Shown here: positions 14,885-21,793 of the stretch, in pieces
How positions within the stretch are numbered: the stretch's first letter is position 1
How the letters are laid out: the number at the start of each line of letters is the position of its first letter
Origin: Bacteroidaceae bacterium
Lineage (GTDB): Bacteria; Bacteroidota; Bacteroidia; Bacteroidales; Muribaculaceae
Assembly: GCA_021768245.1 (NCBI GenBank)
Contig: JAETNO010000001.1
Location: 62,001 to 126,000, forward strand
DNA length: 64,000 nucleotides
Reading direction: 5' to 3'
Notes under the pieces: generated by a model
Told to the model about the DNA's origin: nothing
Databases searched by the model: none
The model's input: only the letters and a program-made list of their open reading frames with translations
Made by a program: the position numbers and the translations under genes

Positions 14885-15641
14885 CTCGATTCCTGACGGA
14901 GTGTTTCGGAGCGGGTCTTACCGCTTCATTCGGCATCATGTTTTCAAACATATCCCTGACAGATAACTGAACTTTTATTTTAAGATATACGTGTTCTTGC
15001 CTTTTATGGTCGTAAGTCTTTAAGAACAACATATTGTTGTCATACCAAAAGATAGTTTTGTTTTTGGAATCTTCTTGATGATAGGAAAAACTTTCATCGT
15101 ATTGGGTATTTTTATATGATTGGAACTCATAAATATAATTCTCTTCGCGACGAAAGAATTTCAAGTCTAACGACCCATCGCAATCGTATCCTTTCTGCGA
15201 TACATACATACCGTTTGCATTTATAGCCGTTGGGCATGCTGCCTCACATAGGCATTTGCCACTATCGGCATCAAACCACCACACAGAATCGTCAAATGGT
15301 GATTCTGGAATGATGAATCCATATAATTTCAGTTCAGGGAGATACAATAATTGTTGTTTGTCAAAGCCAAAATTCCCCTCAACAAAATCAACGATTTCCT
15401 GCCTGGAAACAGAATCAAACCGTTCAAACATAGCTTGTGATTCTTTCAACACCAAATTCACAATATCGTTGTCAATAATGGAATCGGCCGGAACCACATT
15501 ATATTGCGAACACTCTTTTTCAGCTTCAGTGTATTCAAATTTGCTTATTTCTTCTACCGAGAAAAAAGATTGCGCAAATGCAACGGCTGCATTTGCTATC
15601 ACAATCAGCAATATCAATAATCGTCGATCGGTCAGTTTCAT
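14865..15641 (-). CDS. Secreted/periplasmic protein with JR1 leader and JR3 tail
   Basis: A 258-residue protein starting MKLTDRRLLILLIVIANAAV, a signal peptide ending near AFAQS. The mature part contains VWWFDADSGKCLCEAACP, with three cysteines close together, and a beta-rich second half (IYEFQSYKNTQYDESF, TIFWYDNNMLFLKTYD). The tail is EKGGKR. I take the ATG at 15641 in JR1; the longer frame from 15818 overlaps the lipoprotein gene. A bacterial periplasmic immunity or adhesion role is possible; family unknown. Confidence 0.75.
   Translation of the reverse strand: MKLTDRRLLILLIVIANAAVAFAQSFFSVEEISKFEYTEAEKECSQYNVVPADSIIDNDIVNLVLKESQAMFERFDSVSRQEIVDFVEGNFGFDKQQLLYLPELKLYGFIIPESPFDDSVWWFDADSGKCLCEAACPTAINANGMYVSQKGYDCDGSLDLKFFRREENYIYEFQSYKNTQYDESFSYHQEDSKNKTIFWYDNNMLFLKTYDHKRQEHVYLKIKVQLSVRDMFENMMPNEAVRPAPKHSVRNREKGGKR
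15615..15641 (-). repeat. JR1 copy 4 (MKLTDRRLL)
   Basis: Reads ATGAAACTGACCGATCGACG and then diverges (ATTATTG). The TAA present in copies 2 and 3 is lost, which is tolerated because the upstream gene already stops 7 bases earlier. Confidence 0.85.
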
Positions 15642-15648
15642 GGCTTTG

Positions 15649-16227
15649 TCATTTTGGAGGATTGAACAGTAATCGGTTATTATTGGCGAAATCTTCATAC
15701 AGGCTATCCACATGATGCCGTTGAGGATTGGCAATATTCCGCTTATGGAGAGCGTCGAGCCATTCAGCTTCTGTTTCATGCCATTCAATAGAATCTGTCG
15801 GCACATCAATAATGGCAAAACGGGGTGAAGTCAAAGCATCATAGCGTTTACCACCTATAATATCATCAAAGGCTTCTGAATAGCTTAAATATATTGTTGA
15901 ATCGGAGATTCCCGCATATTCTACAGAAAGTCGATCAGTGTTCAATCCCGGTCCGCCGAACTCATTGATATTATTTCGCCTGATGCATACCCAGACTCTA
16001 ATATTATCGTGTTTAAGCATAGAGCACAATTCATACGGGGCAATCAATGGGACACGGCGATAATCCCATCCCCCTAAATCAGAATAAAAATCCGTCTGGA
16101 ACAGGGCATCAAATTCTTCCTCGATTCTTTCCTTGGCTGCATCATATCTCGATTTTATTCGTGAACAGCCGCAGGTCGCAAGAAGAAAGAATAAAGAGAG
16201 CATTGAAAAATATCCAATTTTTTTCAT
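15649..16227 (-). CDS. Lipoprotein of the cassette array, family unknown
   Basis: A 192-residue predicted lipoprotein: MKKIGYFSMLSLFFLLATC has a hydrophobic core and a lipobox (LATC, with a second Cys two residues later). The ATG at 16227 follows the JR3 Shine-Dalgarno and overlaps the stop of the 58-residue gene, so the longer frame from 16272 is rejected. The mature domain contains LGGWDYRRVPLIAPYELCSM and VWVCIRRNN. Outer-membrane or periplasmic location is likely; no family assigned. Confidence 0.75.
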   Translation of the reverse strand: MKKIGYFSMLSLFFLLATCGCSRIKSRYDAAKERIEEEFDALFQTDFYSDLGGWDYRRVPLIAPYELCSMLKHDNIRVWVCIRRNNINEFGGPGLNTDRLSVEYAGISDSTIYLSYSEAFDDIIGGKRYDALTSPRFAIIDVPTDSIEWHETEAEWLDALHKRNIANPQRHHVDSLYEDFANNNRLLFNPPK

Positions 16228-16243
16228 CGCTTGCCTCCTTTCC
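16224..16243 (-). repeat. JR3 copy 3 (tail RKGGKR-stop / SD / ATG)
   Basis: Reads GGAAAGGAGGCAAGCGATGA. It ends the 58-residue membrane protein and starts the lipoprotein gene. Confidence 0.85.
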
Positions 16244-16400
16244 TGTTGATAAGCCAAAGAAGCCCACCCCAAAACAGTACATTTGTGCTGACCAACAGAA
16301 TATTGGTCAACTTGTCGGGCGAGTCGAAGCAGAATATCAGACAGAACATGAATAAGAACATGACAACCGCCGAGGCTATGAATTTACCAGTCTGTTCCAT
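16224..16400 (-). CDS. 58-residue two-helix membrane protein (short cassette)
   Basis: A complete frame from the ATG at 16400: MEQTGKFIASAVVMFLFMF opens a first hydrophobic helix, a short loop DSPDKLTN follows, then a second helix (ILLVSTNVLFWGGLLWLI) and the tail NRKGGKR encoded by JR3. It lies 3 bases after the stop of the four-cysteine protein gene and overlaps the lipoprotein start by ATGA. It is below the usual size cut-off and would be missed by automated calling. Function unknown. Confidence 0.75.
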   Translation of the reverse strand: MEQTGKFIASAVVMFLFMFCLIFCFDSPDKLTNILLVSTNVLFWGGLLWLINRKGGKR

Positions 16401-16403
16401 CAG

Positions 16404-17333
16404 TCATTTCTTTTTGTTGCGGAACTTGATTGTTTTCTTGGCGTTGCGTTTGGGATATTTGACCTTGATTATCACAGGAGCGTCGTAGCCTTCGACAGTA
16501 ATGCGGAGTGTGGATTCTTTCAGCGGTTTGCCTGTGTCATCGTCTTTCAGTCCGCTTTCAACGTCCCAAAATATGCGGCAAGGATGTTTTTCATCATAAG
16601 AAGTTGGATATATGTATTCAGAATCTTCTTCGCCATTCTCGTCTGTCCATATCCGTTCTACATCAAAACAGTCATTATCGATGCGCTTGCCGTTCTCGTC
16701 AATGACATTTAGGTCGATATAATGAATTGGTTTACGAACAACAGCCAATTCGCCCATCAGAGCATTTGAGGGAACAAGCGTGACAGTCACATTTCTCATC
16801 TCATTGGTTACGACAATCGTCTGCGTTTCATCGCCGATATAACTTACTTTCAACGTATCTCCGATACAAGCGTCTATTTCAAACTTCCCGTCAATGTCTG
16901 TGGCTGTTCCTTTCCTGTTCGTCAAATTCAAAACCGTTGCTCCAATCACTTCTTCTGCTCCGATGGTGCCATCTGGCTCTGTGTATTCCTCTAAAACTAT
17001 GCCTTTTACTTTCAGAGTATCAACACGGGTCTCGGATATACTATCAGTAAGTGCATTTTGAGTATTTGATAATGATTGTGCCTGCGAAGTCATCGGCATA
17101 AGCATCGTGAGGGCTGTTGCCGAAATCCCTGCCAGCGCAACGGCTTTACCTGCGAGGGAGCGGGCACGAAGCTGTTTCTCCAAATAATGCACTTCGGCTT
17201 CGCATTTGGGGCATGTGCCGAGGCAGTCGCCTTTGTAGCGACATTCAGAAGTGACATACTCGATGTCGTTTGCTTCGGCTATCTGCCGGCGAATCTCTTT
17301 CAAGATTTTGCAAGTCTGTTTTCCTCGTACCAT
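16404..17333 (-). CDS. Membrane protein with N-terminal Cys4 motif and CarboxypepD_reg/CnaB-like domain
   Basis: A 309-residue protein. The ATG at 17333 is chosen over the TTG at 17339 because it lies 2 bases after the upstream stop. The cytosolic N-terminus has CRYKGDCLGTCPKC (Cys31, 37, 41, 44; spacing C-x5-C-x3-C-x2-C), which could bind a metal or iron-sulphur cluster. A hydrophobic helix spans about 62-82. Then comes a CarboxypepD_reg/CnaB-like beta domain (VKGIVLEE, GATVLNLTNRKGTATDIDGKF) and a basic C-terminus. Its coupling with the radical SAM gene suggests that the Cys4 region is a substrate, electron donor or partner; this is inference. Confidence 0.8.
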   Translation of the reverse strand: MVRGKQTCKILKEIRRQIAEANDIEYVTSECRYKGDCLGTCPKCEAEVHYLEKQLRARSLAGKAVALAGISATALTMLMPMTSQAQSLSNTQNALTDSISETRVDTLKVKGIVLEEYTEPDGTIGAEEVIGATVLNLTNRKGTATDIDGKFEIDACIGDTLKVSYIGDETQTIVVTNEMRNVTVTLVPSNALMGELAVVRKPIHYIDLNVIDENGKRIDNDCFDVERIWTDENGEEDSEYIYPTSYDEKHPCRIFWDVESGLKDDDTGKPLKESTLRITVEGYDAPVIIKVKYPKRNAKKTIKFRNKKK

Positions 17334-17335
17334 AG

Positions 17336-17956
17336 TCAATGTCTGCGTATTTGGTAGGTAAATAAATCGAAGTTGTCGAAACCGAGGGTTTCAAGTCTGG
17401 AACGGCTTGCCGTGCGGTCGGTTTCTGTGTTGAAATCAGGTATCAACGGTAAGCGGATTATGCAGTCTTTTTGTCTCCCCGAATCAGCTATCAGCCGGAG
17501 ATTGTCAATGACAAGGTCGTTTGATTGTCCGGTGTAGCTGTTGTATATCGCGGGGTTCATATCCTTGATGTCGATAATCAGGGTGTTGACCACCGGGAGC
17601 AATACCTCAATGTTGACTGATGGTACGTTGAGCGATGTTTCCAAATTGAGCCGCCATACAGGAGCACACAGTTCGCGGAACTCCCGGATAAACTGCGGAC
17701 GCAAACATGGTTCTCCGCCGCCGAAAGTAACACCGCCGTTTGTGGCGATGAAATATAGCTCGTCAATGCATGTCTCGGCGTACAGTTCTTCCGGCGAGTA
17801 TTCCCTGAAACGGTCTCCATTGTCCAACGATTGAGGATTCAGACAATAGCGGCAGCGCAATGGGCATCCGTGAAAAGCAACGAGTGTGGTAACGCCATCG
17901 CCGTCAGTCGAAAGGCGATGCCGTGCTATTCCGATTATTTTCACCCGTTGTTTCAT
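17336..17956 (-). CDS. Radical SAM activase-like enzyme (PFL-activase/NrdG-like)
   Basis: A 206-residue radical SAM protein. CPLRCRYC (Cys31, 35, 38) is the canonical C-x3-C-x2-C ligand set for a [4Fe-4S] cluster, and FGGGEPCLR is the SAM-binding GGE motif. Its length matches minimal glycyl-radical-enzyme activases, but no glycyl radical enzyme is encoded nearby. It heads the minus-strand array: a -7 box lies 24 bases upstream and the Cys4 membrane protein starts 2 bases after its stop. Likely substrate unknown. Confidence 0.85.
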   Translation of the reverse strand: MKQRVKIIGIARHRLSTDGDGVTTLVAFHGCPLRCRYCLNPQSLDNGDRFREYSPEELYAETCIDELYFIATNGGVTFGGGEPCLRPQFIREFRELCAPVWRLNLETSLNVPSVNIEVLLPVVNTLIIDIKDMNPAIYNSYTGQSNDLVIDNLRLIADSGRQKDCIIRLPLIPDFNTETDRTASRSRLETLGFDNFDLFTYQIRRH

Positions 17957-18299
17957 GTAACCAATTACCTTAAGTTACACAAAATTACGCATTTTACTTG
18001 AAAGAATTGCGATTTTGGTGCAGAAATAATTTAAGAACTAACGATTTAATGATTTAGATTATGGGTAAGACTATAAAACGGTCCATTGTGAACGCAAGCA
18101 CCCCGCTTGTAAATACATCATGGAATTATTCCAAATTCCATTTTTTATCCCTACTTTTGTAAGTGAAAAGCACACTATTCTTCTACACGTCACGCATACG
18201 CAGATAAAAATTATTTCTGTTACCTATTCGTTGCTTACTAACACACAAATCTGTTTATACGGCTATAAATCAATAATATAATATTGTACATCGGTTAGT
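17957..18299. other. Intergenic stretch between the array promoter and the hairpin block
   Basis: AT-rich and without a convincing gene; a 33-codon frame at 18061 is probably chance. It contains the array promoter box at 17980-17987 and a plus-strand TACTTTTG at 18152-18159 that could drive the relaxase gene. Confidence 0.5.
17980..17987 (-). promoter_or_regulatory. -7 promoter box (TAATTTTG) of the cassette array
   Basis: TAATTTTG on the minus strand fits TAnnTTTG and lies 23 bases upstream of the radical SAM ATG at 17956. Because nearly all following genes overlap or abut, this may be the main promoter for the array. Confidence 0.5.
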
Positions 18300-18456
18300 A
18301 GCCCACTATAACTACACGCTTCGCTTTCGTAGTTGTGGGCTCTCCCGAGGGGATTATGGCTTTGCCCTAATAACCCACTCAGGGCGTTCACCCCTGAGAA
18401 CCCCGAGCAAAGAGTGACCCTCTCTTTGCAAACTCCGCTTAGGAAACTGTCCTAAG
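18300..18456. repeat. Block of five consecutive hairpins upstream of the MobV relaxase (candidate oriT)
   Basis: Five stem-loops in 157 bp. (1) AGCCCAC/GTGGGCT with AACTAC/GTAGTT inside, 18300-18341. (2) ATTATGGC/GCCCTAAT, 18353-18371, one mismatch. (3) CTCAGGG/CCCTGAG, 18378-18398. (4) GCAAAGAG/CTCTTTGC, 18407-18429. (5) CTTAGGA/TCCTAAG, 18438-18456. Loops are 3-13 bases. The block ends 42 bases before the relaxase ATG, the expected place for an origin of transfer. Confidence 0.65.
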
Positions 18457-18498
18457 AACCTTATCAATTCGTTTCACTCAAAATTAAGAACAGGAAAA

Positions 18499-19920
18499 AT
18501 GGCACAGACATCAGACCACATCAAGCCTTGCAACATAGGCAGCAGCGAGGCACACAACAGACGCACCCAGGAATATCTCAAACGTATTAACAAGGATCGG
18601 CTCTATATCAGAAGCGATCTTACACCGAAAAACTCGTCATGGGAGTCCTCGCTGATGGAGGGAAAGGACCTGACCGCTTATTATAATGAAATTGCCCGGA
18701 TGGTAAAAGAGAAAACAGGACGTGCCATGCAGACAAAGGAGCGAACAGTCACCGACAAAAAGACCGGCAAGACAAAAGTCGTCAATGGCAGTTCTCCGCT
18801 TCGTGAGAGCGTGGTGGTGTGCAAACAAGACACGACCATAGACCAGCTTAGGAAGTATTGCGACCGCTGCCATGAGCGATGGGGAATCACAGCCCTGCAA
18901 ATCTTCATCCACCAGGATGAAGGACATTACGGCATACCGGGAGACAACTCCACATGGAAACCGAATAGCCATGCCCATATCGTATGGGACTGGATGAATC
19001 ATGAGACAGGCAAATCCTGCAAGCTCGGTAAAGTTGACATGAGCCTGATGCAGGACATGGTGGCGGAATGTCTTGAAATGGAGCGTGGCACTCGAAAACA
19101 GGAAACAGGCAATGAACATCTGGAACGCACGGACTTTATCATTGCCAAGCAAAAACAAGAGATGGAAGAAGCCGCCAACAAAAAGAAACACCTTGAACAC
19201 GAGAACCAAGTCCGCGAAAAAATCGGCGCGGAACTGGATGAAGAGATTGCTCGTAAGCAGGACAAGGCAAACCGGGAGAACGGCAATGCCATTCTTTCCA
19301 GCGCGGCAAAATTACTCGGCAAGGGTAAATATGCAGATATGGAAAAAGAAAACACTGCCTTGAAAGAACGTTTGGCAGGTATGGCTCACAAGATGAAAGC
19401 GATGGGACAGGAATATCGCTCACAGTTAGAACAGACATCCGAAAGGCAGGCAAGCCTTGAAGCCGTCATCAAAAGACAGCGGTCTGAAATTACCCACCTG
19501 CATAAGATGATTGAAGAGAAGAACAAACAGATTGCAAAACTTGACAGGCTGGCTTACCCACAGCGCTACCGTCTTTCGTCTGGGGCTGAACTTACCCGAA
19601 TCTTCGTGCCGAACTATCGCAATCCATCCCTGCATATCTGGACGAAAGTCGGGGATGCCCTTTTTGATGACACGAAATATGACATCCCATACGATACCGC
19701 CCAAAGACATTTCCGTGGAGAACTGACGGACGAGGAATTTGTCAATGCCGTTTTTGAACCACAGGAACAAGTGAGCGAAACACAAGCCCAACTACTCGGT
19801 ACAGCCTTTATGTTGGCGAGCGGTGGGTCGGCACAAACTCATGTGGGTACTGGAGGAGGTGGCTCACAGTCTGATATGCCGTGGGGTGAGAAGAAAAAGA
19901 GTAGTGGAATAAAACGATAA
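18499..19920 (+). CDS. MobV/Pre-type plasmid recombination relaxase
   Basis: A 473-residue relaxase of a different family from the one at 7413. MobV motifs are visible: HNRR (His19-Arg22), then IHQDEGHYG (His138, Asp140, Glu141) with PNSHAHIVW (His158, His160), the HxDE...HxH metal and catalytic signature. Residues ~200-350 are a long charged coiled coil. The C-terminus ends with a glycine run and GGGGSQSDMPWGEKKKSSG, similar to the tail of the first relaxase. A block of five hairpins precedes it. It is flanked by minus-strand genes on both sides and so has its own promoter. Confidence 0.9.
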   Translation: MAQTSDHIKPCNIGSSEAHNRRTQEYLKRINKDRLYIRSDLTPKNSSWESSLMEGKDLTAYYNEIARMVKEKTGRAMQTKERTVTDKKTGKTKVVNGSSPLRESVVVCKQDTTIDQLRKYCDRCHERWGITALQIFIHQDEGHYGIPGDNSTWKPNSHAHIVWDWMNHETGKSCKLGKVDMSLMQDMVAECLEMERGTRKQETGNEHLERTDFIIAKQKQEMEEAANKKKHLEHENQVREKIGAELDEEIARKQDKANRENGNAILSSAAKLLGKGKYADMEKENTALKERLAGMAHKMKAMGQEYRSQLEQTSERQASLEAVIKRQRSEITHLHKMIEEKNKQIAKLDRLAYPQRYRLSSGAELTRIFVPNYRNPSLHIWTKVGDALFDDTKYDIPYDTAQRHFRGELTDEEFVNAVFEPQEQVSETQAQLLGTAFMLASGGSAQTHVGTGGGGSQSDMPWGEKKKSSGIKR

Positions 19921-19936
19921 AATTAAACACTTGTAC

Positions 19937-20776
19937 TTATTTTTGATATATTGTCCAACTTGCACAATTCAAACAGCCTTCGTGACAAATCAAGTCTTTT
20001 GCATTTATCATTTCAGCGTGTCCTTGATAGATTGGCATAAGCGACGTTATTTGTTCAAAGGCTTGTTTGTCTTCCGGATAACCGAATGAAGGAATGAGTA
20101 ACACTTTGTCTGTTTGAAGCCAATTGATGTATGCCCAATTATGTTTATGTTGACGTTGGGTGTTATACTCCAGTTTGAAAACCTCATTGAAGTGTTGTCG
20201 CAGAATCTCAATAACTTTAGAGGTGAAATTTTTGTCAAATCGGTCGTAATTGGTTATCAAAACGCGGTCATTCCCTATATATCTGACTAAGCCATCTGAA
20301 TGACCATAAAATTCAGACTCATCCCAAGGTAGAACAACCAATTCGGCCATAAAATGTTCTTCTATTGCTTTGGTCAGTTCTTTCCAAGATGTTCTGTTTT
20401 CTTTGAACACCTTTTCTATCATAATGATTTTATTATCGCAACGAATCACATTACCGCCATCTATTTTTAAAGGCATTATAGGCTGTTTTACTTCAAACCC
20501 TAAATTATTGCAAACTTGGTTTCCATCTGTCCGTGTTGCAAGCAGTTCTTTCGTTTCTTGCAAATAATCGGGGTCATAATCAAAGCCACAAAATGTATCT
20601 GTTGCAATTTGAATAGCCATATAGTCTCTACACCAAACATCGTTCGTATTGACTAGTAATCGATATTCAACGCAGTGTTTTTCGAGTGCAGAGACCATGG
20701 ATGCATATGTCTTGGGAGAAACTCTTTGCAGCAAAGAAGAGAAATAAACCCTATTACACTGGAAATCTGTTATCAT
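19937..20776 (-). CDS. Agmatine-deiminase-family (PAD/guanidino-modifying fold) protein
   Basis: A 279-residue protein of the agmatine deiminase/PAD_porph family, which hydrolyse guanidino groups through a Cys-His-Asp/Glu site. Family blocks are NTNDVWCRDYMAI (43-55), KIDGGNVI (104-111), GHSDGLVRY (His159, Asp161) and near the C-terminus EGCLNCASW (Cys268/Cys271, one being the likely nucleophile). It is somewhat shorter than biosynthetic agmatine deiminases (about 350) and has no polyamine genes nearby. It is the last gene of the AbiE-headed operon (2 bp after the previous stop), so a role in defence or in modifying a substrate of that system is possible but unproven. Confidence 0.75.
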   Translation of the reverse strand: MITDFQCNRVYFSSLLQRVSPKTYASMVSALEKHCVEYRLLVNTNDVWCRDYMAIQIATDTFCGFDYDPDYLQETKELLATRTDGNQVCNNLGFEVKQPIMPLKIDGGNVIRCDNKIIMIEKVFKENRTSWKELTKAIEEHFMAELVVLPWDESEFYGHSDGLVRYIGNDRVLITNYDRFDKNFTSKVIEILRQHFNEVFKLEYNTQRQHKHNWAYINWLQTDKVLLIPSFGYPEDKQAFEQITSLMPIYQGHAEMINAKDLICHEGCLNCASWTIYQK

Positions 20777-20778
20777 GA

Positions 20779-21405
20779 TTATAGCTTTGGATTATATTTT
20801 TTTGTTGTACTTTCCAGTATAACGTGATACTTTCCTGTTTTATCTTTGGTCTCGACTATTCTCTTGGTAGGCTTATCCCAATTTACGTCATTAAAAACAA
20901 ATCGCTGGTACAAGTTGTCTTTTATGCCTATGCGTTTTGTAGCATTACCAATTTGTCTGTCTTTATTGAATGTGTCAGGAATAGCAATTATATCAGGCAT
21001 CCTAGAACAATGATTGAATATCTCATACATTGATAGCTTAGGGCCACCGACGACACCAATCTGTTTCCATTGCTTCTGTTCGTCCTGTTTGTATATTTCT
21101 ATACCACGAATAAGAATGCCTCCAAACCGTATCAATTCATTCTCATCTTGAATTGTTTCAAAAGCAATATCTACACCGCTGGCATGAAAAAACCATTCCT
21201 CGCATTTACAATCACGACAGTATGTACTTATGTCTATGTCCTGTTCATTAGCATCATATAGATAGAACTCTACTTCGGCAAAACGATAAATAACATCACA
21301 GTTATCTCTCGAATCATGCTTAAGAATGCAATAGTGATTCATTAGTTCTGTTGCAATCTCATTAAAATGTTCCCTTTGTATATTTTTAAGAAAACTCAAA
21401 TTCAT
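20779..21405 (-). CDS. Conserved protein, possibly DNA-glycosylase-like, function unknown
   Basis: A 208-residue soluble protein. Central blocks are FAEVEFYLYDANEQD, CKCEEWFFHASGVDIAFE and FGGILIRGIE. I know this order (Y.EIEFY, WFHGSGIDITF, GGILIR) from conserved proteins sometimes labelled 3-methyladenine DNA glycosylase-like, but I cannot confirm the assignment. Two Cys (YCRDCKC) might bind metal. It is co-directional with its neighbours, 73 bp after the gene upstream and 2 bp before the deiminase-like gene. Confidence 0.6.
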   Translation of the reverse strand: MNLSFLKNIQREHFNEIATELMNHYCILKHDSRDNCDVIYRFAEVEFYLYDANEQDIDISTYCRDCKCEEWFFHASGVDIAFETIQDENELIRFGGILIRGIEIYKQDEQKQWKQIGVVGGPKLSMYEIFNHCSRMPDIIAIPDTFNKDRQIGNATKRIGIKDNLYQRFVFNDVNWDKPTKRIVETKDKTGKYHVILESTTKKYNPKL

Positions 21406-21478
21406 AGTATCTATTAATTAAAGGTTAATGTATGATACTGGATTTTGACTTTTGGGATTCAGTACATTCAATACACTC

Positions 21479-21790
21479 CTACCCAAAATAGAACGGGCAC
21501 TCTTTTTCAACTCCCTCAAATTCAAATCTATTCGTGTATTGAGGGTGATTGGATTTATACCAACGAATAGGTTGAAATACCCCTACAATGATACCATCCA
21601 CAATAGCAAACACAAGGTTCGCCATCTCTGCTCGTCCGACATTCAAACGCCAATAAAGTCTAACGCAATCATAGATATCTGCCCGTTCTTTACTCTTATA
21701 TGTCTTTGATATATTTAGGCATACGATATGATCGTCAGGTCTGACTTCTATATATTGTATTTCTGCCGGTTTGCTTCCCAATTTGCCCAT
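21479..21790 (-). CDS. Small conserved protein, possibly truncated, function unknown
   Basis: A 103-residue protein starting MGKLGSKPAEIQYIEVRP. The core ADIYDCVRLYWRLNVGRAEM, then NLVFAIVDGIIVGVFQP, then YTNRFEFEGV, is a pattern I have seen in longer or fused proteins of unknown function (strand, helix, strand with a conserved W and R). It ends abruptly with ECPFYFG, so the C-terminus may have been lost. It starts 3 bp after the phosphoesterase stop and is the only gene in this operon with a larger gap (73 bp) after it. Confidence 0.55.
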   Translation of the reverse strand: MGKLGSKPAEIQYIEVRPDDHIVCLNISKTYKSKERADIYDCVRLYWRLNVGRAEMANLVFAIVDGIIVGVFQPIRWYKSNHPQYTNRFEFEGVEKECPFYFG

Positions 21791-21793
21791 AAG

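Noticed and set aside
9302..15641. JR1 repeats as a CRISPR array
   Set aside because: Only five copies, spaced by about 350 to 4400 bases with genes in between, and the repeats are coding.
9302..17956. Array as a classical integron
   Set aside because: No integron integrase with its extra domain was seen, the repeats are not attC-like folded sites and each lies at a gene start instead of after a gene.
18061..18162. 33-codon frame MGKTIKRSIVNASTPL
   Set aside because: Short, no Shine-Dalgarno, ends inside a promoter-like TACTTTTG; no supporting context.
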